Shown one piece after another: positions 1 to 9,328 of a stretch of 64,000 bases of DNA. The notes beneath the pieces are model-generated. The model was not told where the DNA came from. It saw only the letters and a list, made by a program, of their open reading frames with translations, and made no database searches. The DNA lies in contig JAFDYG010000477.1 in assembly GCA_018267545.1 (NCBI GenBank), forward strand, positions 38,846-102,845, given 5' to 3'. Within the stretch, counting starts at the first letter, position 1. Each line of letters begins with the position of its first letter. This stretch comes from Bacteroidota bacterium (lineage in GTDB: Bacteria > Bacteroidota > Bacteroidia > Chitinophagales > Chitinophagaceae). The translations under genes and the position numbers were made by a program.

Positions 1-2
1 GC

Positions 3-2633
3 CGCTATACCCCATCTCCTGTCCGCTTCCCCTCGGCCGCCGGCGGCAAAGGCTTCAAACCCCTCGCCGACTACCTCCACGCAAAAGGCCTCAAGCTCGG
101 CCTCCACACCATGCGCGGAGTACCCGTTATCGCCGTCAAACGAAACCTCCCCATCCTAAATACCAAAGTCACCGCAGCCGACATCTACAGCGCTCAGGAC
201 CAATGCAAATGGCTGCACGATAACTATACTATCGATTCCAGCAAAGCCGGCGCCCAAGCCTACTACGACGCCCTGTTCAAGCTCTACGCCTCCTGGAACG
301 TCGACTTCGTAAAAATCGACGACCTCACCGAACCCTACCACGGCGCCGAACTAGCCATGATCCGCAAAGCCATCGACCGCTGCGGCCGCCCCATCGTCTT
401 CAGCACCTCGCCCGGCGAAACCCCCATCGGGCACGCCCTCGACGTACAAAGCAAGGCCAATATGTGGAGGACCGTCGGCGACTTCTGGGACAGCTGGAAA
501 CAGCTCAAAGAACACTTTGCCGTCTTCGAACGCTGGAACACCTACCGCGCCCCCGGCGCCTGGCCCGACGGCGACATGCTCCCCCTCGGCCACATCGGCA
601 TCCGCGCCGAACGCGGCAACGACCGCATGGCCCGCTTTACCCACGACGAGCAATATACGCTCATGACCCTCTGGTCCATCTTCCGCAGCCCCCTCTTCTT
701 CGGCGGCGACCTGCCCGGCAACGACTCCTTCACCCTCTCCCTCCTAACCAACAAAGCGGTCCTCGACGTTCTTAAATATAGCACCAACAACCGCCCCCTC
801 TTCAACAACGACAACCTCATCGCCTGGACCGCCGACGACCCCCGCACCGGCGACCGCTACCTCGCCCTCTTCAACGCCCGCGACACCGCCACCCCCGTCC
901 CAGCCCCACTAACCGGCCTGTGCACAATCTCTGATCTCTGGAAAAATCAAACCCTCGGCGACTTCAACATCTCCTTCGCCCCCGTAATCCCCGCCCACGG
1001 CGCGGGCCTCTATCGCCTATCCGCGGCCAAAGGCCGCGCCTCCATCCGCAGCCCCCAACCCCACGCCACGCGAGGCCCCCAATCCGACAACGAAGACGGC
1101 ACCTACACCAACCCCATCATCTGGTCCGACTTCCCCGACAACGATGTTATAAGAGTAGACGACACCTACTACATGGTCACCACCACCATGTACATCTTCC
1201 CCGGCGTACCCCTCCTAAAATCGAAAGACCTCGTCAACTGGGAATACTGCACCAACACCATCGACCGCTTTAAACAAAACCCCGCCTACGACCTCGTCGG
1301 CGGAACCCGCTACGGCCACGGCCAATGGGCCACCAGCATCCGCTATCACAACGGCAAATTCCACCTCCTCTTCGTCACCCTCGACGAAGGCGGCTACCAC
1401 CTCACCGCCGACCACCCCGAAGGACCCTGGCAGCTCCACAAGCTCCCCAAAGCCTACTACGACGCCGGCCTCTTTTATGATGACGACGGCAGGATCTATA
1501 TCGTTCACGGCTATTCGAAACTATCCCTCACCGAAGTCGACGAAAACCTCGCCCCCATCACAAAGGACAGCCTCATCGTAGAAAAAGTACAAAGGAAAGG
1601 ACTCGAAGGAAGCCACGTCTACAAAATCAACGGCTATTATTATATCTACGCCACCTACGGCGGAGGCGACGGCTACCAGGTAGCCCTCCGCTCGAAAAAC
1701 ATCTATGGTCCCTACGAAGAAAAGGTCGTACTGAAAGACGATATGGACCTCCCCGGCAAAGGTGTCCACCAGGGCGCGCTTATCGAAACCCAAACAGGGG
1801 AGTGGTGGAGCGTCATCTTCCAGGACCGCGACGGAGTCGGCCGCGTCCCAACCCTACAACCCGTCCACTGGATCGACGGCTGGCCCATGCTCGGCGAAAA
1901 CGGAAAGGCCGTCCTCACTTACAAAAAGCCCAACGTCGGCAAGACCTGGCCCGTCACCACACTACCCACCAGCGACCCATTCAACGACGACCACCTCGGC
2001 CTCCAATGGGGATGGAACCACAACCCCGACGATACCAAATGGTCCCTCTCCGAACGCAAAGGCTACCTGCGCCTGAAAACCGCCAACATCACCACCGACT
2101 TCACCCGCGCCCGCAATACCCTCACCCAACGCCCCTTCGGCCCCTGGTCGATCGGAACCATCTCCCTCGAAACTTCCCACATGCGTCCCGGCGACATCGC
2201 CGGCCTCGGCCTCATCCAATTACCTTACGCCTTCATCGCCGTCGAAAATAAACACCTGGTCATGGTAAACAACGGCCGCACCATCGACAGCATCCCCATG
2301 CCCCCCGGCGACCACCTCTACCTCCGCGCCTCCGTCATAACCACAAAAGACGAAGCAACCTTTTCTTACAGCAACGACAACAAAACATTCCTGCCCCTCG
2401 GAGACACCCTCCACATGAAATTCAACCTAAAAATGTTCACAGGAAATAAATTCGCTCTCTTCAACTACTCCACCATCGAAACCGGCGGCTACGTCGACAT
2501 CGACTGGTTCGACATGCAAACCCGCCAGGGCCCGCCCATCCGCCCCGCCGCCGCAGCCAGCGCTACCACCCAGGGTCCACCCATTCGCCCCACCGCCACC
2601 ATCCATCCTCAACCCAAAACAATCCAGAAGTAA
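3..2633 (+). CDS. GH27-like / GH43 glycoside hydrolase fusion (5' end missing)
   Basis: The left window edge cuts this gene. The frame is open from base 3, and the first in-frame ATG (111) lies inside a conserved domain, so the true start is outside. The first module looks like a GH27 alpha-galactosidase barrel: KIDD at 312-323 carries the likely nucleophile Asp (codon 318), and the MWRTVGDFWDSW segment would supply the acid/base Asp. From about 1100 comes a GH43 five-bladed propeller with the expected catalytic triad: Asp in FPDND (codon 1137), Asp in YYDAGL (codon 1461) and Glu in GLEGSH (codon 1605). A concanavalin-like C-terminal sandwich follows from about 1950, then a Pro-rich tail with two QGPPIRP repeats. 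Debranching of galactose plus arabinose or xylose side chains is the natural reading, but exact substrates are inference. It belongs to the polysaccharide utilization locus that follows. Confidence 0.85.
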   Translation, partial: RYTPSPVRFPSAAGGKGFKPLADYLHAKGLKLGLHTMRGVPVIAVKRNLPILNTKVTAADIYSAQDQCKWLHDNYTIDSSKAGAQAYYDALFKLYASWNVDFVKIDDLTEPYHGAELAMIRKAIDRCGRPIVFSTSPGETPIGHALDVQSKANMWRTVGDFWDSWKQLKEHFAVFERWNTYRAPGAWPDGDMLPLGHIGIRAERGNDRMARFTHDEQYTLMTLWSIFRSPLFFGGDLPGNDSFTLSLLTNKAVLDVLKYSTNNRPLFNNDNLIAWTADDPRTGDRYLALFNARDTATPVPAPLTGLCTISDLWKNQTLGDFNISFAPVIPAHGAGLYRLSAAKGRASIRSPQPHATRGPQSDNEDGTYTNPIIWSDFPDNDVIRVDDTYYMVTTTMYIFPGVPLLKSKDLVNWEYCTNTIDRFKQNPAYDLVGGTRYGHGQWATSIRYHNGKFHLLFVTLDEGGYHLTADHPEGPWQLHKLPKAYYDAGLFYDDDGRIYIVHGYSKLSLTEVDENLAPITKDSLIVEKVQRKGLEGSHVYKINGYYYIYATYGGGDGYQVALRSKNIYGPYEEKVVLKDDMDLPGKGVHQGALIETQTGEWWSVIFQDRDGVGRVPTLQPVHWIDGWPMLGENGKAVLTYKKPNVGKTWPVTTLPTSDPFNDDHLGLQWGWNHNPDDTKWSLSERKGYLRLKTANITTDFTRARNTLTQRPFGPWSIGTISLETSHMRPGDIAGLGLIQLPYAFIAVENKHLVMVNNGRTIDSIPMPPGDHLYLRASVITTKDEATFSYSNDNKTFLPLGDTLHMKFNLKMFTGNKFALFNYSTIETGGYVDIDWFDMQTRQGPPIRPAAAASATTQGPPIRPTATIHPQPKTIQK

Positions 2634-2674
2634 GGAAAATAATCCCCAAAACACCGGGGCACACCATTTGAAAA

Positions 2675-2699
2675 CATGAGGGTAAAATAAAACCTCATG
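2675..2699 (+). promoter_or_regulatory. Hairpin that would sequester a start codon
   Basis: CATGAGG (2675-2681) and CCTCATG (2693-2699) are perfect 7-bp inverted arms around an A-rich 11-nt loop. The right arm contains the ATG (2697-2699) of the outer-membrane barrel gene. If transcribed, the fold would hide the start codon. The pairing is seen in the sequence; regulation is inference and chance cannot be excluded. Confidence 0.35.
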
Positions 2700-3224
2700 A
2701 AAAAGCTAATCATGTTTTCAACCATTGCAATCCTCTTTGCAATAGAACACGCGTCAGCCCAATCCACTCCAATCACACCCAACAATTCCTGGCTAAAGCT
2801 CGGAGCAAACGTTGGCATCCCCGTCGGCAACCTCTCCCACTATAGCAGCTTCACCGCCGGCCTCGAACTAAAAGGACAAGTCCTCGAAACCGATAACTTC
2901 GGTCTCGGCCTCACCACCGGATACAATCACTACTTTGGCAAGAACGGCTTCGACGGCTTCGGCTCCGTACCCCTCGGCGCCTTCTTCCGCGTCTACCCCA
3001 AAAGCTCCGGCATCTTCCTCGGCTCCGACGTCGGCTACACCTTCCTCACCGGCGCAAACGGCGCCAAAGGCGGCTTCTACCTCAAACCACAGCTCGGATA
3101 TCACAACTATGACTGGAACGTCTTCGCCTACTACAACGGCATCTTCCGCAGCGACAACAATGGCGGAACCCTCGGCAGTGTAGGCATCGGCGCCACCTAT
3201 AACATTCGCTTCAACGGCAAATAA
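2697..3224 (+). CDS. Small outer-membrane beta-barrel protein
   Basis: 175 residues. It opens with a Sec signal peptide (MKKLIMFSTIAILFAIEHASA, cleavage after HASA) and continues as alternating glycine- and aromatic-rich strands such as FGLGLTTGYNHYF and GSVGIGATYNIRF. This is the pattern of an 8-stranded OmpA/OmpW-like barrel (outer-membrane beta-barrel family). No peptidoglycan-binding OmpA C-terminal domain is present. It lies 63 bases after the GH27-GH43 gene and ends at a strong hairpin, so it is probably the last gene of that transcript or its own unit. Function is unknown; a small porin or structural barrel is the likely class. The start is fixed by the signal peptide. Confidence 0.7.
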   Translation: MKKLIMFSTIAILFAIEHASAQSTPITPNNSWLKLGANVGIPVGNLSHYSSFTAGLELKGQVLETDNFGLGLTTGYNHYFGKNGFDGFGSVPLGAFFRVYPKSSGIFLGSDVGYTFLTGANGAKGGFYLKPQLGYHNYDWNVFAYYNGIFRSDNNGGTLGSVGIGATYNIRFNGK

Positions 3225-3227
3225 CCA

Positions 3228-3264
3228 CAAATATAAGCCCCACCGCCGGCGGGGCTTATATTTG
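3228..3264 (+). terminator. 14-bp perfect hairpin between two genes
   Basis: CAAATATAAGCCCC (3228-3241) pairs perfectly with GGGGCTTATATTTG (3251-3264) around a 9-nt GC-rich loop. It sits 3 bases after the barrel gene's stop codon. The strong GC base of the stem fits a rho-independent terminator, though the usual downstream U-run is replaced by TTTGCAGT. The right arm also carries the -7 element of the next gene. Confidence 0.75.
3257..3264 (+). promoter_or_regulatory. Bacteroidota -7 promoter element (TATATTTG) abutting a start codon
   Basis: TATATTTG matches the Bacteroidota -7 consensus TAnnTTTG and ends 5 bases before the ATG at 3269. Since transcription normally starts a few bases after this element, the mRNA would be leaderless or nearly so. 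The element is embedded in the right arm of the terminator hairpin. Confidence 0.5.
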
Positions 3265-3268
3265 CAGT

Positions 3269-5245
3269 ATGACAAGACTTATTCTCTGCTTTCTCCTTCT
3301 CTGTATAGAAGCCGCATCAGCACAAAAATCACGCTGGAACCTTTCATCCGACGGCGGCATCCGCTGGAGCACTACCCCAAAAACCATCCCCCACACCGAC
3401 CACATCGAAATGGCCGGTAAAACCATCGCCGCCATCATCACCTACGGCGTCGACAACAATAACCACCTCATCCTCCAGCAACACCTCGTCTTCCCCAACC
3501 TTCGCACCCTCCCCAACAATACCCACGCCAGCTACACCACCCACCTCACCGACCACATCGCCGACTCCATCACCATCGACGGCCAACCCCTCATCGAATA
3601 CCCCGACGCATTCTACATCCGCGGCCTCCTTCAAATAAACAGCCATACGCAGACAACCCTCATCATAAAAAGAACTATCTTCCCCTCCACAGACAAACGA
3701 GCCTACCTCGAAGATTACCTGCTCACCAACAAAGGAACCACCCCACTACACCTCCACCTGCCCGTAATCACGAAAGACAGCACAACCTCCCCCGATCGCC
3801 AAATACAAGGCCCCTTCATCATCTCCCGCCGAACCTGCGACGGCGGCGACTTCATCCTCCAGCCCGGCCATAGCCTTTCTTTCTCCTACGCCCTCTCCGT
3901 CAGAAAAGCATCCGAAAACGACTACCGATTCTCGACAAACTACGAGCTGCAAAAACGAATATCCCTCGTCGACAACATCTTCCAATCCCTCGTCCTCAAA
4001 ACACCCAACGACACCATCAACCGCCTCTTCGACTTCGCCAAGCTCCGCGCGACGGAAAGCATCTACGATACCAAATCCGGCCTCATGCACGGCCCCGGCG
4101 GCGGCGCCTACTACGCCGCCATCTGGGCCAACGACCAGGCCGAATACGCCAACCCCTTCTTCCCCTTCCTCGGCAAAGCCTCCGGCAACGAATCCGCCCA
4201 AAACGCCTTCCGCCTCTTCGCATCCTACATGAACCCGAAATATCTCCCCATCCCAAGCTCCATCATCGCCGAAGGCGACTCCATCTGGAACGGCGCCGGT
4301 GACCGCGGCGACCAGGCCATGATCGCCTACGGTGCAACCCGCTTCGCCCTCGCTTACGGAGATACCATCCAGGCCCGAAAGCTCTGGCCCCTGATCGACT
4401 GGTGCCTCGAATACCTGCGCAGAAAACAAAATAAAGAAGGTGTAATCGCCAGCGACGCGGACGAGCTCGAAGGACGCTTCCCCGCCGGCAAGATCAACCT
4501 CTCCACAAACGTCCTTGCCTACGGCGGATTCCTCTACGCATCCCGTCTTTCGCTTGCCCTCGGTGACGCCGCCGCCGCTTCCCGGCTCGCCGCCGAAGCC
4601 ACCCGCTTAAAAGAAAATATCGGTACCTACTTCGGCGCCCGCATCAGCGGATTCGATACTTATCGATACTATGACGGCAATACGGTCCTGCGTTCATGGA
4701 TCTGCCTGCCGCTCGTAATGGGCATCTTCGACCGGGCCCCCCAAACCATAAAGGCGCTGCTTTCTCCCTACCTCTGGACCCAAAACGGCATCCTCACCCA
4801 GGCCGGCGACACGACTTTCTGGGACCGCGCCACCCTGTACGCCTTCCGCGGCCTCTTCTACGCCGGAGCCACAGATACCTGTAACAGCTACTTTTCTCAC
4901 TACTCCCGTACCCGCCTGCTCGGTGAGCACGTTCCTTATCCGGTCGAAGCCTGGCCCGAAGGCAACCAGCGCCACCTCTCAGCAGAAAGCGCGCTCTACT
5001 GCCGCGTCATCACCGAAGGCCTCTTCGGCATCGACCCCATCGGCTTCAACCAGTTCTCCCTCATGCCCCGCCTGCCGGCCGGATGGCCATCGATGTCCCT
5101 CGAACACATGAAAGCCTTCGGCGGAGACTGGAATATCCACGTCCGCGGCAGACACGTCACCGTAACAAAAAATGGAAAGCTCGTAAAGGACTTGCAGTGG
5201 GACGGCATCCATCCCATAATGATCGCGCCGCGCCGCCCGCACTAA
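3269..5245 (+). CDS. Exported six-hairpin-type glycosidase-like protein
   Basis: 658 residues with a signal peptide (MTRLILCFLLLCIEAASA). The N-terminal part (to about residue 260) is beta-rich. The remainder is an alpha/alpha toroid-like domain typical of six-hairpin glycosidases, the fold shared by alpha-L-rhamnosidases and related families. Recognisable stretches are HGPGGGAYYAAIWANDQAEY, the acidic loop ASDADELEGRFPAG, and a C-terminal beta domain ending FGGDWNIHVRGRHVTVTKNG. The IWANDQ and DADELEGR segments are reasonable places for catalytic acids, but I cannot assign a CAZy family with certainty. It has its own promoter element directly upstream and converges on the hybrid regulator gene (19 bases between stops). 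It probably acts in the periplasm on oligosaccharides released by the neighbouring enzymes. Confidence 0.6.
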   Translation: MTRLILCFLLLCIEAASAQKSRWNLSSDGGIRWSTTPKTIPHTDHIEMAGKTIAAIITYGVDNNNHLILQQHLVFPNLRTLPNNTHASYTTHLTDHIADSITIDGQPLIEYPDAFYIRGLLQINSHTQTTLIIKRTIFPSTDKRAYLEDYLLTNKGTTPLHLHLPVITKDSTTSPDRQIQGPFIISRRTCDGGDFILQPGHSLSFSYALSVRKASENDYRFSTNYELQKRISLVDNIFQSLVLKTPNDTINRLFDFAKLRATESIYDTKSGLMHGPGGGAYYAAIWANDQAEYANPFFPFLGKASGNESAQNAFRLFASYMNPKYLPIPSSIIAEGDSIWNGAGDRGDQAMIAYGATRFALAYGDTIQARKLWPLIDWCLEYLRRKQNKEGVIASDADELEGRFPAGKINLSTNVLAYGGFLYASRLSLALGDAAAASRLAAEATRLKENIGTYFGARISGFDTYRYYDGNTVLRSWICLPLVMGIFDRAPQTIKALLSPYLWTQNGILTQAGDTTFWDRATLYAFRGLFYAGATDTCNSYFSHYSRTRLLGEHVPYPVEAWPEGNQRHLSAESALYCRVITEGLFGIDPIGFNQFSLMPRLPAGWPSMSLEHMKAFGGDWNIHVRGRHVTVTKNGKLVKDLQWDGIHPIMIAPRRPH

Positions 5246-5264
5246 CCGCGCCCCGGCGCATCCG

Positions 5265-8200
5265 CTATCCAATCCTCTCCCCCGCATACTCCGTAGGAGA
5301 AATTCCAAACTGCTTCATAAAATCCCTGCTGAAATTGGCGGCGAGACTATACCCGACCATCCCCGCGACCTCATATATTTTGTACTGCTTGGACCCCAGC
5401 AATTCCGCCGCCTTCTTTAACCGCGTAATCTTGATCAGATCATTCGGCGACAGATTCGACAACCCCTTGATCTTCCTGTACAACGTAGGCCTGCTCATAT
5501 TCATCTCCCTCGCCAGCAAATCTACATTCAGCTCCGCACTCGCCAGATTACCCTGGATGATCTCGCTGATCGTCGTCAAGAACCGCTCGTCCGCCTTCGA
5601 ATAAGCCATCGTCTTGATATTCACCAACGGCGAATTGGCAAAATGCTCCTTGATCTTATTCCGGTTATTCAGCAAACTCTTGATCTGCGCAAGCAGGTAC
5701 TGCTGCGAAAACGGCTTCTCGATATACGCATCCGCCCCCATCTCCAGTCCCTCGATCTTCGACTGCAACGAATTCTTCGCCGTCAGCAAAATCACCGGAA
5801 TATGACTATACTCGACATTCGACTTCACTTCTTTACATAGACTATATCCATCCATGACCGGCATCATCACATCACTGATGATCAGCTGCACATGCTCCGT
5901 CTCGATCTTCTTCAACGCTTCTACTCCATTTCGCGCCTTCAGGATCGAATACTCCCCCTTCAATTCCCCCGCAACAAAATCCAATATCTCCTGGTTATCC
6001 TCCACTAATAAAACCATCTGCCGGTGATCACCCTCTTCCGTCATCTCCTCCCGGACCGGCGCCGCAACCACCTCCTCCTTGTATAGCTCGAACTCCGTCT
6101 CCTGGTGAATCGGCAAAGTAACAGTAAACGAATTTTGTGCCTCATCCGCATCCACCGAAAGCGTCCCCTTGTGCAATTGCGCCAGCGATAACGACAACGC
6201 CAGTCCAATCCCCGTCCCCGGCTCCTTCTGCGTCTCCTTCAGCCGGAAAAAGGGCTCAAAGATTCTTTCCCGCATCTCCCTGGGGATAATCCGCCCGTCA
6301 TTGCTCACCCGGATCGAAAAGAACTCATCCTCGCTGCTAAACGGCAAGATCTTGATCTTTACCGCCTGCTCTCCATATTTTATCGCATTGCTGAGCAGAT
6401 TGCTGATGATCTTTCGCACCGCCTCCGGGTCGATATACGCCTGAAAATGCATCCTCGGCATCTCTAACCTGAATTGCATTCCCTTCTGTTCCGCAGCAGG
6501 TTTGAAGGCGGTATAAACTTCCTCGACCAAACCGGAAACGTCCGTCTTTACATAGCTCAGGCTGAGACTGTTGTTTTCGATCTTCCGGAAATCCAACAGC
6601 TGATTCGTCAGATCGATCAGCCTGTCCGTATTTTTTTCCATAATAGCTAGATTTCTTTTCGCCTCATCCGTCTGAGGCATGGATAGTATTTTTTCAAGCG
6701 GCAGCTTTATCAGCGTCAGCGGAGTCCGTATCTCGTGCGCGACGTTCGTAAAAAACTCGATCTTGGCATGATAGATTTCTTTCGCCTTTTCATTCTCTAG
6801 CAGCTCGATCTTACGTTGATTCCGTAGCTGTACCTGCCGGTGATAGCTTCGGATTAGGTACCAAACGACCCAACCCAAAAACAAGACATAAATGCCATAA
6901 GCCACGGGACTCTTCCAAAAAGGAGGGCGTATGACGATCCGAAGAGAACCAGGATTCTCCGACCAGATGCCATTGCTGTTCATCGCCTTTACCAATAACC
7001 GGTAGTCTCCCGGCGGCAGGTTGGTAAAATAAATTTTTCGATTACTTTTCAGGTACGTCCAGTCATTTTCCAGCCCATCCAGCTTATAAGCATACTGCGT
7101 CATCTCCGGCGCCGTAAAAGAGATGGCCGAAAAATCGATACTGATCGAAGACTGGTTATAGGCAAGACTAATCTTCTCCGTATACGTGATCGAATGCTCG
7201 AGCGGACCCGCATCCGTCGTAATGGGCAGCTCCGTATTGTTGACCTGGAACCCCGTCAGAAACACCGGCGGATTGAACGCATTCTTCCGGATAGCCGCCG
7301 GATTGAATCGTATCATCCCTTTTACACTCCCGAAATACATATTGCCCGCCTCATCCTTAAAGGCCGAGCTATAGTTGAACTGATCGCTCAGCAGCCCGTT
7401 CGACTTCGTATACACCCGAATCGCTCCCGTCTTCCTGTTCAGATTGACCAAACCCTTCGACGTGCTTACCCAAATATCGCCCCTGTCGTCCTCCAGAACC
7501 TTATAAGTAACATTACCCGGCAACCCATTCAAAGTAGTATATTTCCTGACGCTTCCCTTTGCCGGGTCATAACAGCAAAGCCCATTTTCAGACGTTATCC
7601 AGAAAAGACCCCTGCTGTCCTCGAAGATGCCATTGATCCGGTCGCTCGTCAGTCCCCGGTCTTCATCATCGGTCTTTCTTAAATTGACCACAGACCCCCC
7701 AGCGCTCCTATAAAAAACCCCCTCCCGAAACGTCCCCACCCAAATTCCCCCCTTGCTATCGGGATAGATAGCGGTGACAAAATCATGCGCAGGCACCCAG
7801 TTCGCCAGCTCGAAATGATCCGCCCCCTCATTATAAGAATAAAGTCCCGCCGAAGTACCGGCAAGAACGATACCCTCCCTCGTCTTCGCCAGGGAATAAA
7901 TAAATTCGTTGCTAAACCCATACTTCCCTCCCGAACCGGAATAATGCTTCACGACCGTCCCGCTCGGGATATCCATCACATCCAGCCCGTGTAAAAAGCT
8001 GCCTATCCAAAGCCTGTCCCCATCCGGCAGCAGCGCATGTATATTGTAATAGGCAATACTCCCTTTCTGACCCGTCGGCACAAAATGATGAAATAACCCC
8101 GTCCCCGCGTCGATCTTATTCAATCCCGCATCCTCCGTACCTATCCATAAATTATTATACCGGTCCTTACAGATCTCCCTCACCGCATTTCCGCTCAGTG

Positions 8201-9230
8201 AATTTTCCCCCTTGCCCGGGAAAAATTTATCGAACTCGACCAGGCTGTTGGCGAAATAATTGACGCCGCCAAAATAAGTGCCGGCCCAGATTCCCCCCTC
8301 CTTATCCCTGCACAGACAATACACCGCATTGTCCGAAATAGAATAAGGGTCGTTATATTGCTTTTTAAGATTCACCACACCCAAACCCCTGTCATAAATA
8401 AAAATACCCGACTCCGAAGCAACCCAAACCTTATTCGGAGAAACCTGCAAAATATTCCGGACGAAGATCTCTGGATTGTCCCGGTCATTGTCGATCAAAC
8501 CCGAACACTCTCCCTTCCGATAATCGAACAGCTTTAGCCCGTGATGCAAAGTTCCGACCAGGATACTATCCCCACCCGTACAATAAATCGTATTCAGCTC
8601 ATGCGCAGGAAAACCCTGTGAACAGCCAGACGGAAGAATATGGATAAGAAAACTATCCGCCGACGGCACAAATTCCCGAATACTATTGTCCACCGCAGAA
8701 ACGAAAACCTTCCCGGAACCATCGATGCTAATAGAAGTCGGCTCGAAATGATACTTCGAAGAATAATTTACTACCTGCCCCGTCCGCATATCATACCGCA
8801 TCAGCTCCGGAATATTGATAATCCAAAGATTCCCTTTCCTATCGGACTTTATATCGCTTACGTCTCCGCTGATGATATCCCCCTTTAACGGAGTGAAGGT
8901 CTCCGTTATCTTATCATATCCAAAAAGACCTTTCTCCGTCCCAGCCCACAACATCCCCCGCTCATCCTCATAAAGACTCTCGATGAAATTGGTGCCGATA
9001 CTCTTCGAATCACCCGGTATCATATAAAACGTCTTGAAGGAATACCCGTCGAACCGGTTCAGCCCGTCCTTCGTACCGAACCACATAAAGCCTTTATTAT
9101 CCTGTACGCTGCAAATAACCGTGTTGTTGGAGAGGCCCTGTTCCACCTGGTAATGCCTGAAATTAAAACGCTGCGCCGCGGCATGCAGCATAGATCCAGC
9201 AAGCAATATGATAAGAGATAGGTGTTTCAA
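5265..9230 (-). CDS. Hybrid two-component system regulator (HTCS) of a polysaccharide locus
   Basis: 1321 residues in the complete HTCS order. A signal peptide (to about residue 19) precedes two seven-bladed periplasmic propellers with repeated G.IWVGT/GLNRFDG-type motifs (to about 690). Then come a Y_Y_Y domain (about 690-755), a membrane helix (about 774-793), HisKA with NVAHEIRTPL (His832), HATPase_c with an N box and GTGIGLALS, a receiver with IISDVMMPVMDGY (Asp1120), and a C-terminal AraC HTH. The start codon is TTG at 9230: an in-frame TAG directly precedes it and the signal peptide begins there. Such regulators bind a specific oligosaccharide in the periplasm and activate the adjacent SusCD operon. 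This one is divergent from susC, 98 bases away. All key residues are present. Confidence 0.95.
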   Translation of the reverse strand: MKHLSLIILLAGSMLHAAAQRFNFRHYQVEQGLSNNTVICSVQDNKGFMWFGTKDGLNRFDGYSFKTFYMIPGDSKSIGTNFIESLYEDERGMLWAGTEKGLFGYDKITETFTPLKGDIISGDVSDIKSDRKGNLWIINIPELMRYDMRTGQVVNYSSKYHFEPTSISIDGSGKVFVSAVDNSIREFVPSADSFLIHILPSGCSQGFPAHELNTIYCTGGDSILVGTLHHGLKLFDYRKGECSGLIDNDRDNPEIFVRNILQVSPNKVWVASESGIFIYDRGLGVVNLKKQYNDPYSISDNAVYCLCRDKEGGIWAGTYFGGVNYFANSLVEFDKFFPGKGENSLSGNAVREICKDRYNNLWIGTEDAGLNKIDAGTGLFHHFVPTGQKGSIAYYNIHALLPDGDRLWIGSFLHGLDVMDIPSGTVVKHYSGSGGKYGFSNEFIYSLAKTREGIVLAGTSAGLYSYNEGADHFELANWVPAHDFVTAIYPDSKGGIWVGTFREGVFYRSAGGSVVNLRKTDDEDRGLTSDRINGIFEDSRGLFWITSENGLCCYDPAKGSVRKYTTLNGLPGNVTYKVLEDDRGDIWVSTSKGLVNLNRKTGAIRVYTKSNGLLSDQFNYSSAFKDEAGNMYFGSVKGMIRFNPAAIRKNAFNPPVFLTGFQVNNTELPITTDAGPLEHSITYTEKISLAYNQSSISIDFSAISFTAPEMTQYAYKLDGLENDWTYLKSNRKIYFTNLPPGDYRLLVKAMNSNGIWSENPGSLRIVIRPPFWKSPVAYGIYVLFLGWVVWYLIRSYHRQVQLRNQRKIELLENEKAKEIYHAKIEFFTNVAHEIRTPLTLIKLPLEKILSMPQTDEAKRNLAIMEKNTDRLIDLTNQLLDFRKIENNSLSLSYVKTDVSGLVEEVYTAFKPAAEQKGMQFRLEMPRMHFQAYIDPEAVRKIISNLLSNAIKYGEQAVKIKILPFSSEDEFFSIRVSNDGRIIPREMRERIFEPFFRLKETQKEPGTGIGLALSLSLAQLHKGTLSVDADEAQNSFTVTLPIHQETEFELYKEEVVAAPVREEMTEEGDHRQMVLLVEDNQEILDFVAGELKGEYSILKARNGVEALKKIETEHVQLIISDVMMPVMDGYSLCKEVKSNVEYSHIPVILLTAKNSLQSKIEGLEMGADAYIEKPFSQQYLLAQIKSLLNNRNKIKEHFANSPLVNIKTMAYSKADERFLTTISEIIQGNLASAELNVDLLAREMNMSRPTLYRKIKGLSNLSPNDLIKITRLKKAAELLGSKQYKIYEVAGMVGYSLAANFSRDFMKQFGISPTEYAGERIG

Positions 9231-9328
9231 CTAGACGGGTGATACGATTTGATACTATTTTGAACAGAACTGATATTTTGGTTTTTAAAATTAGTCATTT
9301 ACTTGCACCTTACAAAAGATATGCTGCC
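9231..9328. promoter_or_regulatory. Divergent control region between the HTCS regulator and susC
   Basis: 98 bases separate the two start codons. The stretch is AT-rich against its surroundings, with repeated TATTTTG words (around 9266 and 9282). No perfect TAnnTTTG is present; TTACTTGCA (about 9299-9307) is the nearest plus-strand candidate. It should contain the AraC-domain binding site of the HTCS, by analogy with other such loci. Confidence 0.5.
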
